64,000 bases of DNA, from assembly GCF_025024155.1 (NCBI RefSeq), contig NW_026251726.1, positions 310,001-374,000 of the forward strand, given 5' to 3'. This DNA is from Gamsiella multidivaricata. Taxonomy: Eukaryota; Mortierellomycota; Mortierellomycetes; Mortierellales; Mortierellaceae. The notes beneath the pieces are model-generated. The model was not told the DNA's origin, ran no database searches, and saw only the letters and a list, made by a program, of their open reading frames with translations. This document shows, one piece after another, positions 34,814 through 48,000 of the stretch; positions within the stretch are counted from its first letter, which is position 1; every line of letters starts with the position of its first letter. Position numbers and translations under genes: made by a program.

Positions 34814-34872
34814 CCTGTTCCTTGAAGACAGCTTGGACGATGGACGACGATGATAACCCGTACTGCACTTGA
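34323..34872 (+). CDS. speculative four-exon small gene, 116 aa, one hydrophobic segment
   Basis: A possible model is exons 34323-34361, 34419-34494, 34572-34766 and 34832-34872, which together make exactly 117 codons with closed phases. Introns are 57, 77 and 65 bp; the last contains A31. The product has an acidic-Lys N-terminus (MAETEEHDEQEKA), one hydrophobic stretch (ITLGFTFLISTATATTTL), and a polar region with WTETILLEKATAPVEK. Without splicing the frame is broken by two stops (34416, 34497), so a decayed gene is an equal possibility. No family recognised. Donor sites 2 (GTTAAT) and 3 (GTATGA) are weak. Low confidence. Confidence 0.22.
34780..34810. repeat. A31 homopolymer
   Basis: Thirty-one A on the plus strand, in the putative last intron of the speculative small gene. 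It is not flanked by a visible target-site duplication, so it is not taken as a retrocopy tail. Confidence 0.9.
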
Positions 34873-37300
34873 AATAGCGTCCGAAAGGCTTTACGGTTGT
34901 TTGGATGGTCAGAAGTATGCAGCAGTTGAACAGCTGTACGTGTAGGATCATGTCACTCGAGGAGTTGAGCTGCACTGCAGCAGGGCTGGTTCGTTTCTAT
35001 TTGCCCATGCAAATGACTGGTGCATAAATTCTCTTTCGCCATCATATTCCAAGCTTGGAACCAAATCGTGGAGATATGACGAGCTGTGCCCAAGACAATT
35101 TCTGTTGTGCGACCCGTCGGCAGTGTGGGGGGTTGATGTAGGGTCTTGCATAAAGGGCCATTCAAGACAAGGAAGCGGCAAGGTGTGCAACGAGCACTCT
35201 GAGTATTGCCATCATTGACGAGTGCAACTTGGAAACCTACGTGTTTTGTTACCAACCAGTTCGACTTCCCAAGTTCAGGCGTATCATTAACGGCGGTGCC
35301 AATGTCATAAGTGTATACGAAGACTTTGAGCTCACCAACTTAGAATGCATATTCTTCCGAAGAAAGCACGCTAACAAGCTCAGAAACCTCCATTCAGCTA
35401 TGATGGTTGCATTGCGAGTGTCTACTTTTCGCTTTCTCAACGGCCGATATCTAACTCTATTTCCAAGGACCCTCTCCCGCCCATCCTGACATCAGAACCA
35501 TTACTACCACCGCGAGCACCAGTCAAGTAGCACTGAGCAAGCTCCTCAGCTCTCAACATCAACGTGGATTCTCTGAGCATATTCTACGATCTGATAACAG
35601 GCATCACATTTCATACAATATTACTAATGCTGACTTCCGAGTTGTGAATATGTCTAGATCCAGAAGAGCCAATTATAGACTCCGGAGTGTTTTGCGGTTG
35701 GTGTTGCGAGAAGTTCGAGGAATAAGGGATACATTGCTTGGTGGAAGATGTCGCAAGGTTGAAAGCATGCCACGAGGGAGCTATCGCCTGGAAAGAGAAC
35801 ATGTATTTTTTATCTCTTTTCATTATACCGTGCCGGGTCTTGATAACCATGAACCTTGACAGAATGACTAAACTCTCCATGTGTATCTTTCTCTTGTTTC
35901 ACACTCTCTGTATCGGATGTTATAATGCGGAATATACATTCAGGACAGCGGATACATCTATGCCTTATGAAATGGCGCTCTTTTGGTGTTTTATTGAGCT
36001 CTGTTGCTGCTGTTGCTCTAGTGGTCTATCTCTGCGGAAGAATCAGCACTTTGAAATTGAGAGACCATGGCATTGGCACTGTAAATCACTGCCGGTTGAA
36101 TCGTTGCGATTTGACAGATCAAGTAATTGTTGTGATTGACGGATTTACGAGCAATGGGCCAAGAGGTCCCGATCCGTTATCCTAGGAGTATCTCCATGTA
36201 TTTAACTTGGAGGTGTCCAGGAGAAGGACGTGCAATTGCCAAGGGCAAGGGAGAAGCAGGAACAGGCTACACGCTACAAAGGGATGAGGCGCAGATATGG
36301 AGAAAAGGGTCCTCCCTTTTTTGCTTTTTGTCCGACGAGGAGAGTGAGAAAAGAGAGGATCGAAAAGAGGTTACGGACACGAATCGGACGATGAGCGACG
36401 CGCAGGTGGTATGTATGTAGGAAGGTCGAAATACTCGGTTCCAGTTGCCGGATGCGTTTGTGGCGATCATTGGATACTGTATTTCATTGACGCGCCATCC
36501 AAATGGGGAAGGCCTGGCAGCCTGGGGTGCAACACGAATTGGCTAACGGGCGAGCGTTTGAGTGTTGTCTCAGCAGCAGTAAAGGGAATGGGTTGCTGTG
36601 AAAGATCACAAAGAGCCAAGTGAACAAAAAAAAAAAAGTAGAGTAGTGCGAGATAAGGCAAATATCGAGAGCCAACTCGATCTGCGAGGATGAGACGAGT
36701 GGACAGAGAGCGAATTGGGAAGAAGGTCCTTACTCCGGGCAATTTGTTCCCATTTTCCCCCCTCGTTCGTCGGTAGGTACTGTACATACTGCATGTACCT
36801 TCATTCTTGTTCCTGCAATAGATGAACACCCAAAAAGTGCATGAGAGCAAAATGACATAATTGTTTTCGATAGACAGTTGTGCCCCAGATGTGTGTCTGC
36901 GGGGACCGCGATCGCAGATGAAAAACATAAAAGAATGGGATGGGCAGAGTAACCAACAGCAAACAGGAAAATGAAATTGGATAAGAGCAGAGCAGAGCAG
37001 AGCAGAACCTCTTGTGCTGCCGCTGGTTGGCTGGCGGGAGGGCTGGCCTGGCTGATAGAGTGATCGAGTGGATTGGCTGGCCGGAGTTGGTTGGTCTGGC
37101 CAAGAAAGCTGCAGAGGCTAGCCAGAAAAAACAGGTGGAGTCTGCTGTTGTGCCACCTCAGCCTTCATTGTTGTTCATCGTTTGCAGTCGATTGAAGGGA
37201 AGGACTGGAGGAGGGGTGTACGTGTGAGAGGAAGAAGCCATTTGGGGTTTAAACCGTGAAGGGCGGAAGGAGAAGAAGAGGAAGAAGAGGGAGGAGCTCA
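34873..37300. other. gene-poor stretch with unassigned open frames on both strands
   Basis: Several frames of 70-135 codons overlap on opposite strands between 34.95 and 36.2 kb. They include an ATG-less open run of about 136 codons at 35453-35859 (+) and frames at 34953-35255 and 35611-35880 (-). None matches a family I know, and both strands look equally coding, so no gene is called. They may be relics of a decayed element. Confidence 0.35.
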
Positions 37301-38280
37301 TTTTCAGTCTTATCGGCTCCCATTCATTCGTTCATTCGTTCGTTCGTTCGCTTTGTTCCTTCTTCGTCTCTTTCTCCCCTCCCCTCCCTCGCTCACTTTA
37401 TTCGCTTTATTCTCAGATATCCACCCATTCATTCATATTCTCCATCTTCATATCGATCTCCATACATCCACAGTCGCACACACCGCAGTGCGATACACAT
37501 CTTCTCACCCTCTCCTCCACTCTCTTTTCCTCCCATTCGCACTCGCCTCTGACCTTGCCGCCTTTTCTTTTGGATATCGATTCTGTTTCTTCAGCAGCCC
37601 TTCTCCCTTCCATGCGCCCTGCTGCCTTCACTGTGTCCCCTGTCCCCTCACACGTCCGTTCTACTTTCCATCCATCCATCCATCCCTCTTCAGCCACCGA
37701 CTCAATCACATCCTCCTACTCCGTTCAACAGAATCTAATTCCACCTCTCACCGGCTGCATCCATTCAGATCTCGACCTCGACATCCACAACCGGGAAACC
37801 AAAAAAAACCCTTCGGCTCCTGGCACATCGTAATCGGTATGTCCTCATCGCAATCAATTGGATTGGAAACATACCCTGCACTTCACACTGCATACACCTT
37901 CCCCCCCCCTCCTCCTCCTCCTCCACACACACACACACACTTCACACCTCACGACTCCATCCAGCTCTTCTGCATACACTCCCACACGCACACACCACAA
38001 ATCTCTATCGTCATTAGTTTCTATACGAGCAACGATCCATCCCGACCAATTCATACTCCTTCTCTCCCCTCAGCTGTATCATCACATCGACCACTCCTGA
38101 TTCTACGCCTTCAAAAGCCTTGGATAGCACCCCGGTTCCTCTTTGCCTTTTTCCCTATTCGAATAGCAAATCGTATTTGTTCCCCACTGGTTCAGTTCTC
38201 ATCTCTCCCCGAACATTCCACGCTTTCGGTTACCACTGCATTAACGTCATATCCGAACAATGAAAGATACAGCTGAGCCT
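37301..38280 (+). promoter_or_regulatory. pyrimidine-rich region, probable distal leader of the receptor histidine kinase gene
   Basis: About 1 kb very rich in C and T, with CATT/TTCG tandem units at 37321-37350 and (CA)n at 37924-37940. Other genes here have C/T-rich leaders right after the TATA box. A consensus donor (GTATGTCC) at 37838 and an acceptor (TTGTCTCAG) at 39025 would splice this leader to the exon carrying the ATG at 39053. A 307-codon open frame across it is low-complexity and is not taken as a protein. Confidence 0.35.
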
Positions 38281-39052
38281 GGTTTATGGGTTCATTAATG
38301 CAAGGTTGCAGATGGTTCAGATGTTACGATCTTGCCTAATAGATATAAAAAGAATCGCGGTGGAAAAATAGAGCCCTCTTATCCTTCCCAGCAGCTCGAT
38401 CGTGTCCTCCTCGTGGGATTGGATCTTTGAAGACGCTAGACTTAGTCCAATACGCATTCTTTGTCCCTGATTCAGTCGTTGGGTAGGATTTAGTTTAGCG
38501 CGTGTATGTGCGGTGACCATGGCGTTCCTTTATTTAGCGCGTTTTTTTTTCATAAATGTCTGTGGTGCGTGCATAACCTAGGATATGGACTTGTAATGTT
38601 GAGTGATCCGCATCCATGGGGGTAGAGAGATCGGAGGACCTCGATGGCGGATATAATTTTAAGAGTGCGGATTTGCAACGTCCATATTTCGTAAAAGGAG
38701 ACCAGGGAGGTTTGTCCTTCCTCCCGTACCTGCTTCCTTGTCGCCCCTCTTTTTTCCTTTGTTTGTTTCCCTCCAGAGGGCCATGATATGATGACATGTA
38801 TACACACACGCATGCATGCCCACATCCACATACCATCCGCACATTTACGCAACACATTCAGTGCTACACCTCCCCTACTACACCTCCTCTACTACATGTG
38901 TCTATCGAGAGGCAAAGAAGGGAGATGCTGGCGCCTGCTGTCTATGCATCGGCCGGTTCTTTGTGCCCTACTTGGTGCTTGGTCTTTCTACTCACCCGGC
39001 TGTCTGCCATTTGTCTTTGTCTCAGTAAAGGAACGGAATAGAAGCGAGACCA
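38281..39052. other. region just upstream of the receptor histidine kinase
   Basis: No gene called. It may be the long 5' untranslated intron proposed for the kinase gene. Short frames here, including one at 38788-39417 that overlaps the kinase start in another frame, could act as upstream frames but lack other support. Confidence 0.35.
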
Positions 39053-42000
39053 ATGCGACCAATCGCATCAAAGATATCCTCCTCGAGTCCACCACGCCCA
39101 GACTCATCGGCCAGGCACCACCACCGCCACCGCCACCGCACTTCGCGCCGCACACAACAAGGACACAGGCCGCCACCCTTGTCGTCATCACCGTCACTAT
39201 CCTCACCATTATCAGTAATATCGCCCTATCCCGCTTCCTCTTCGTCTGCATCCCCGCACAGCATGCATTCCGCCCAGCTCCTCGGCCGCCACCAGGACCC
39301 CATCTCCTCTCTACGCTCAGTCCTGTCGTCTCTCCTGTCGACTGCATCTTCCAACATTGGGTCCGCCAATCAGTCCTTCTCGAAACAGCATTCTCGCAGG
39401 AAGCACCTCAGGAGTAATCCTGCGACAAGAATCCGCCGTGCCTCATCAAGGAAGTTCAGGAATCAAAAGCAGAGCATAGGGGCCAGGGCCCCGTATCTCA
39501 AACCCTACAATCGCTGTACTGCTCTAGTCGCTTGCAATGGTTCGCGGACTAAATTCTGCCAGGAGAACTCGTCGCCGTTGAGCCAGGATAAGGATGTCTG
39601 CATCGACCGCTTACTATCGTCGTTTACGAGCGGGCGCTTGAATGATACACACCATGAACGGTCTAATTCGACCTTCTTCTTTAGGAGACGCTCCTTTCTT
39701 TCATACATACTAATCTACACGATGATGTTGCTGCTTCCACTGTCGATCCTCAACGGAGTTACCGCAATCCCGCTTCAAGATCTAGCTGGCGTCAAGAAGC
39801 ATCCAATATTTCAAAGGTCATCCTCGCCACCATCGCTCTTTCCCGCGTTAAAGCCTAGGGCCGTGTCTCATCCCAACTTCCTCAAAAGCAAAAGTGCGGC
39901 AGACGACACTACGGCAATGAACCTATCCAACCTTCCTATCTGTGACCCTAGTACAATGACTGGAGTCAATGGAAGGCAACAAAATATAGTAACGGATGGA
40001 CCAATTCGTATTATTGGAATTAATCACGGTTAGTTTAGGGGCGATACCATGAACCGCGTTGTACGTATATTATTGCCTGCAAATACTAATGACTTGAATC
40101 CTCTTTGTCGACAATGATGGGCAGGTGTCACTGCATTTTGGGAAAGATCCCAAACCGGCGCGAAGGATATGTCCAGTATCCTCGGGGTCGAACTCACCTG
40201 GCTTACAACTGAAAATAACATCTTCGACAGTACATATATGGTCCAGCAGATTTCCAACGCTGCAAAAAGCCGACAATACGACGGCATGTTTGTCACCATT
40301 CCGAATGCAGAAATCGCCAGCGCGGTCATGCAAGTCCTGCGCGACTATCCGAGCTATCCAATGGTCATCTTTAATGTTGGTCGGCAGAGCGCCAAGCAGC
40401 AAGGATTATTGTCGGTCATGCAGGATGAGATAGTTGCAGGACAAATGATTGGAAACGCATTGATTGACAAAGGTAGGGTCCATGCATGAAATTTCAGGTT
40501 CCTTTTTCTATTTTATTCGGATACGCATTGACTTAACAAAATCACTCGTCGTGCATACTGCTAGGTGCGCGGGACTTTGTGTGCGTGAGCCACAGTCGTA
40601 AGCTTCAGTCAATGGGGGACCGTTGTTCGGGTGTTCTCCAGGCATTCGTGGCTCGAGGGATAAACATGACCAGTACGGCTGTCAACAATAAGACCGTATT
40701 CATCGATCCAGTCAACCCTGACTCTCCAGCAAATTACCAAGCTATCATGGCTCACCTCAACTCACACCCCCAGGTGGACACGATTGTTGCTCTTACAACT
40801 CTAGCTGTTAATATGACCTTGGAAATCTCGCAGAACAAGACTAATTCCGTATCTGGGAGAGTCGGAGGATATTGGGTTGGTACGTTTGATTTGACCGACA
40901 CTGTGGTTCAGAGTGTCGAGTCCGGAGCTATCGTAGCAGCCATCTCGCAGACGCCATATCTTCAAGGAGCACTTCCTGTACTGGAACTTTTTCTGGAGAT
41001 CTCGGCCAAGCAAAGGTTGGCGGAGGACATCATTTGGACTGGACCGTACTTGTTAGACAAGAGCAACATTATGACTGAGTATGCGCTGGATCAATCGGCG
41101 GATTTAGGCGAGTTTGCCAAACAGGCCAAGACCGCTGTAGTTCTCAATCGCGACATTCCGCTAGAGGAGACTCGGTGGAATGAGGCGTTAGGGGGGCTGG
41201 TGGAGGCGGGGAAGTTGTTTGGATGGGACACGGTCTCAGCGACATCGATGGTCGAGTTGGAGCGCATCCAGGGCGAATTGATGGCCGGCAACAACCAAAG
41301 TACTATCTCCGACACCTCCGCAACAAACTATGGACCGTACAAGGGCGTGCAGGGCGTTGTGGTCTCTTTGGCGGATAAGATGCAGTATGACCAACTCTTG
41401 AACAGCACTGTGATCGGATCGGATATACCGATCATAGGCATGGGCACTGTCTCGAACTGGACGGGACTCCCAAGAAGGGCTGTCTTCCTTGGCCCCAGTG
41501 ACGACACGATCGGCTCCACCTTTGCTTCCCAGATCCTAAGCAGTGGTTTCAGCATTCCGTTGTGTTTAATTGAGGACAATGGCCCATGGTGGCAACTCTC
41601 CCACTGCACACAGCTGCACAATTCCCTGGAATTGATCTATGGAATCGGCAAGGTCGGGACATTGGAGGACATGATGCTCTCAGTTCCAGCGAACGCCACC
41701 GACCTCGCCTTCAACGGCACCAACCTTCAGCAGAGCATCTTTAACAACACAGGCAACTCGAAAAACATTTTATCAGATGTTAGCCCTACAGTCGAAAACA
41801 ACCCGATCCTCGCAAGATTTTCGCCCAACTCGTCGCTGTCCTTCGACTCGATTCTCTGCACTTCCTTACCACTGTACAACGTCGTCGATCAGCTATATCC
41901 ACAACTCAGGAGCTTACGCATGGGCACTTTTTCAGCTGCGTCTTTAAATCCTCCGAACGTAAACGTCTCGATAATGGCAGGCAGGCCTTCGCTCTCCAAG

Positions 42001-45000
42001 GCTGCGCCGGATCCTAACTCGCTTGGCATCTTTGTCCTGGGCGTGTCTCCCAAGGCTGTCTACTCCCTCGCGCACGACGTGGAAGTGACGGGACTCCTGA
42101 ACCCACAGCAGTATCTCCAAGGGTTTTATTCGATCGTCAGCATGACTACCCGAATGATGTTTCCGAACCGAAACACTGTCTTCAACCAGTTCTTTTCTTC
42201 GGGACCAATGCCCATGAAATATGTCTGTGAAGCCGGCCAATATTATTCATCTACCCGTAATATTTCTAGCGAGTTGCAGACTGTTAGAAGCCCAGGAGCG
42301 CTATCGGTTGGGACCTCTTTCTCCGCTCTGTCGATGGCGACAGACAGCAAGTCCATGCTGTGCATTGATGAGAGCGGTCATGTCAAGGTCCAGTCCATGT
42401 GCCAGCGATGTGCGATTAACACATACACCAATCAGACGGATTCACAGCAGTGTATGAGCTGTTCGTCTGGACAAGGGACTTCTGGTACAGGGCAAAACAT
42501 GTGTCAGGTCTGCTCTGACGGCATTTGTGAACCGTCCTCAGGGAGTAAGGCTCGTTGTAATGAAGTCTGTACTTGATGATGTTTGTTGACATGTTATATT
42601 CCGCTCACAGTCGGCCGTCTATGCTCATGATCTTTTAGTGTCCTTGCAAGGGATTCTGATGGCGGTGCTGATCCCGATAGCTACGGCCTCGCTGTTGGTG
42701 GCCCTCATCTTTTACTGCTGGCAGCGACGCAAGAAGTTCATCAACGAAAGAAAGATGAACGATGACTCTTGGCAGCTTGACCTTGCTAAACTCCTCTACA
42801 GCGGCATTGGCGGAGAGACCGACGGAACCTACGGTCTCCCTCGTATGAGCAGTCCCGGAGGTGCGAATAGCATTGTCCTTCCCGCTATCACCGTCGGCGG
42901 TGTCTCGGCCTTCAGTGCTCTCAAGCGAAGGTCGTCTGCAGAGTTTGGTCCGCGCCTAAGCAATGAACCTGGTGTCGATAGCGCAGAGTCGTCACTTCCT
43001 TCCCGAAGCGCAGGTAGTCGATTTGGATCCGACCATGTGGCTAGCACGGGCCCACGCTCCGCGTCATCGTAAGTAGACTGCTCGTGGCATGTCTTTTCTT
43101 TTTCTGGTTCCTTTTTTTTTTTTTTGCTAATCCAAGATGCTCTTACGCTCCAATAGCAGCAACAACACAAAGTCGATCCAGCATTCGAACAGCGGCAGTC
43201 AGTTCTCTCTGGTTATGAGCCGCGGATCATCTGCTGTTGGTACTTGGCGCAGTATGCCTGTTTATATCAAGAAGATCGGCTCCAAAAAGGTCGTTGTGAA
43301 CTCTGATCTACGCAAGGAGATCTTCAATATGAGGGAGCTCCGTCATCCCAAACTTGTGGAGTTCATCGGTGTTTGCCTTACTGTACCCAATATTTGCGTC
43401 GTTACAGGTATGTATCGAACGAAGAGGAATTGCTTCGGATTGAGGTGCAAGATCGTTATGAGACGGCAATGACTAATTTTTTTTTCGATATTTGATGTTC
43501 TGTTCCCGAATAACGATAGAACTTGCTCCCAAGGGTACTTTGGCTTCTGTCTTGGCCAACATGGACCATAAGTTCACATGGCTCTTCAAGTTCTCTTTCA
43601 TGCAGGACTTGTGCCGTGGAATGGAGTTCCTTCACATGTCCAAGATTGGTTTTCATGGTCGCTTGACGAGTATGAACTGTTTGATCTCTTCTCGCTGGGA
43701 ACTCAAGATTGCTGGATACGGACTGAGCGGGCTCTACAAGTCCCAGTTGGAACCCGTATCGCAGCCCAGCCTCCTGAATGAGAAGCAACCAAAGCAGAAG
43801 AGTTCTGGACGACCATGGTTCTCGGAAGCTCATCACGCTCCATTAGAGCATGACACATCGATGCCACAACAGGGTATTTACGATTTCAGCCAAGAGCCTC
43901 TCCGAAGGAGTAAGGAGCTGCGTGATTTGATGGAGGGTGGAGACATGGATCACAGGAGCTCATCTATTGGAGTGGGATCAATTGCTGACGAGGATACTGG
44001 CGTGTCTTCAGGCGCACCCTTGTTCTCAAGTATGAAGCCCAGGAACAGTAGCGGCAGTCGTTACAGCTCCAGCACGCCGAACACCGGATTCTCCTCGGCC
44101 AGTGCTATTTCGGACGGCCTTGAGCATTCGGGTTTCGACGACCCTTTTGATTGTATGCCCTTGATGTGGGCTGCCCCCGAATGTCTCCATCTTAATAAGA
44201 ATGGCGATTATGAAGTCGCTGGCAATCAGAGAGGCGACTTGTATAGGTAAATCATTCTAGTCATTGTCATTGGTATGCATGCATAGCAGCGGCAGCATTA
44301 GGCCACTAACACTAGACCTTTTTTTATTTATTTTCCTCGTGCCTCTCCACAGCGCCGGAGTTATCTTCAACGAGATCTTGACGCGTCACCTGCCATACCA
44401 TGACCACATCGACTTCCCTAATGTGATCCAGCATGTAAAGGAGGAGGATCTTCGACCGACCCTTATCAACCCTGAGGAATCGACTTACTCAGCCGAGGAC
44501 CGCGAGAACATCGAGCAGATGAACCAGCTCATCCGTCTGTGTCTCGCGAAGGAACCCACGACTCGACCCCACTTTACGGCGATGCTTAACAGAATCAACG
44601 ATATCAACCCTCACAAATCGAGTGATTTTATCAGCAGTATGGCAGCTATGCTGGAGAAGTATGGTAATGACATGGAGGAACTCGTGCGTGATCGGACCAG
44701 GAATCTTCAGATGAGGACACAGGAGCTTGAGGAGGAGCGCGCCCGGACTCACCGCCTGCTCGTAGACCTTCAGAAGGCCAAGGAAGGGGCTGAGGCGGCA
44801 GCGACAGCAAAGTCCAACTTCTTGGCAAATATGTCGCACGAAATCAGGTATGGTGGTTTCTTTGTAATGATCGTGGTATCAACATAATTGCATAACTAAA
44901 TGAAGACATGGCCCTAACTCCCCCCCCCCCCCCCCCCCCTTTTTTTTTTTGACTGACTGACTGACTGGAATAGAACCCCTATGAATGCCGTTATCGGTAT

Positions 45001-48000
45001 GTCCAGGATCCTATTGGACTCCGAGCTGAATCCCGAGCTGGCAGAGTGCGCGGAAACGATAGAGTCTTCTGGCAACCAACTCATGACCGTTATCGACGAT
45101 ATTTTGGACTTCTCCAAGATCGAGTCTGGAAACCTGAAACTGGAGCGCCGGCTCTTGGACCTAAGCTTTGTTATGGAATCGGCCGTCAATCTAATCAGCT
45201 CTCAGGCTACATCCAAGAACCTAAACCTGATCTATGAGATCGATAGGAAGTGCCCCGTAGAAATCATGGGGGACGTTACCCGTATCCGCCAAATCCTTTT
45301 GAATTTGATGAGCAATGCCGTCAAGTTCACAAAGGAGGGCACGATCCATGTATCTGTTGTTGTTGAACCCCTGCCCGAAGTCAAATTTGAGGACGAGCAA
45401 GAGATCAAGGTGGACTCGACAAGATTGATGCCTCCGACTAACCACAAGAAACGAGGCACGTCAAGCGACTCTCCAAAGACCATTCGACCAAGTGTACAGC
45501 CTGCTTCTGAACCAAGCCCGTCATTTTCACCAAAGACGGCCAATAAGGCGGCCACCAGCCCCACTTCACCTCAGTCGACTGTTATACAGGAGAGCAGTAA
45601 AAACGAGTCCATTTTGGCTGAAACAGCTGAGATGGGCCGTACGAGCTCCGGTTCTTTGGTGGCGCCACAGACCAAGCCAGTCAGGCTGCTCTTCGCTGTC
45701 AAGGACACGGGTGTCGGTATCCCCTTCGATCGATTTGACAAGCTGTTCACTAGCTTCTCTCAGGTGGACGAGAGCACAACAAGAGAGTACGGGGGCACTG
45801 GTCTGGGCCTTGCGATCAGCAAGCGGCTTAGCGAGATGATGGGCGGAAGTATGTGGGTCAAGAGCACGCCCAATGTCGGGTCGACTTTTTACTTCAACAT
45901 TGTTCTCGATAGCCCCATAGGATGCCAGACATACGAGGAGCAGTTCGAGCTCGCAAAGCTGGCGGATAAGAAGCTTGTGATCGTCGATGACACGAGGATG
46001 GGCCGCAATGCTTGGAAGAGTCGAACGGACTCTTGGAACATGAACCAGGTCAAGATCATGCGCAGTGACCAGATTCTCCAGTACCTGAACGAGGACTCTC
46101 CATCTGGTGAGCACGAAAGGGTTCAGGACAAGATGGAGGCCTTGATTATAGAGACAGACCTCAACGAATCCCTGTTTAACAGGCCCGAAAATCTTTTGGA
46201 CGTTATCCGGAGGACCGCGGCTCGGCACGTCGATCAAGCCGTGGATTTCAAGGCAAATCAAGAGCCGCTGCCCGCCATACCTGTGATTATTTTCAAGAAC
46301 ATGAGGGATGTCAAGACGGCTGCGTCGACGTCGACCTCCTATCACGGTCATGCTCGACGGGACGCCTCCCGATGGAGTGGCGAGAGGATCTCGAGTAGTG
46401 ATGCTGGAGAAGATAAAACTCCGGTGCGCCATTCTCGTGGATCCAGTCCTCAAGAAGGGCCCGAGTCGTATAGGAAGATGTATAGGCATCACTCGGACTC
46501 GTCAACATCATCTCTTGCTCTGGAAAAGGCCTCTCTTTCGACCCTTGAGAAGCTTACAATTCCACCAGCCTATACCACAGGGGCAGGAAATTTACTGACG
46601 CCACACACGCAAGCGACGTTCTATGAGCAGAGTGTGAGCAGTATCGATCATCTTTCGACTACTGCCCAGTCGCCGACACCTTCTTTGAACCGGACCAGCT
46701 ACTTTAGCAGTAGTGATAACGAGTCTACTACGCCAACGTCCGGGGAGATGCTGATTGTTCATGGTCCTGTTCGACCCAAGGGTGTGTTTGCAGCGCCGGT
46801 ATACTTTACGAAGCCGATCCGCCATTCCAAGGTCTTGCAGACGCTGGCAGAGGATCCTATCAACATGGAGTTGGAGGTGGAGGAGTTACATCCAATGAAT
46901 AACTCTACCTCTGGATTGACGCTGTTTAGCAGCGCTGTTCGAACCATGCCTGCGTCTATTTCGCTCCTTCCTCCCGCCTCAACGAAGGAGACGAAGAAAG
47001 CGCATTCTCTCCAGGGGTCCCTAGACGCGCGGTCCATACAAGAGTTGAGGGAGCCGTCCATTAGGCTGGCCCCTTCTTTGGCGGAACCGGTAACATTAAC
47101 GGTCCCGGCTGCGCCTGCATCGACAGATAGCTCTCTACCAATGTCCAGACACAAGAATGGCTCCGAGTTCCATGCTTCTCGATCGCGGGTTGCGTCCTCT
47201 GGGTCAGGTGCTGATGTCAAGATCCATGAGCACCAGCCCCAATCTGAGCCTCGATCTCGTGGCTCTGAAAGCATGGAGACCCCCATAACCAAAAGGCTAC
47301 CGCTCAAAGGTGGTCTGGCTTCAGGAACGCCCAGGAGAAAAGCAGGCGGGTCTGCTACTGGTACGCCCAACTCGGCCGGAGGATACTCATCCCCATCTTT
47401 GGCCGCAGTCGCTGCCGCATCTTCATCTACGGCGCGCAAGCTGGCCAAGGTCAAGGTGCTGGTCGTGGATGACAACCCTGTCAACCTCAAGGTTGTCTGT
47501 AAGATGCTGGCGCGCCTTGGTGTCGAGCCCGATATGGCCAACAACGGACTCGAGGCGGTTGAGTTGATTGAGAAGAAGGCGGCATTGATACGTTTGCAGG
47601 AGGACCCTCCGTTGCGTCGGCCCTCAAATGGAGGCATTCAGTTGGATAGCGGCAATGGAGATTCTGGAGTCGGATTCTCAGACAAAGGAAACCCTGCCAT
47701 GACGACACCGACACTTGCGACGACATCTGCAATGTTGGCGCCCGGTCCGATAGTCAAACAGCCTGAATTGGCTTCCTCGGAGAACAGTGAGAGGAGCACC
47801 AGTGGCGGTAACGACGACAGCAAAGGGCCTGTCCAAGGCAGCGACAAGAAACGCATTGTGCCATACGACTTGATTTTTATGGATGTCTGGATGCCAAAGA
47901 TGAACGGACTGGATGCGTCGACCTTCATCCGTGACCACCTGTCTGGCGGCACAGTGAACCAGCCGTATATCATTGCGATGACGGCGTGTGTGATGCCAGG

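Noticed and set aside
37353..38276. 307-codon open frame, Ser/His/Pro/Leu-rich
   Set aside because: Pyrimidine-rich low-complexity DNA is open by composition; it has no domain or splice support and looks like leader sequence.
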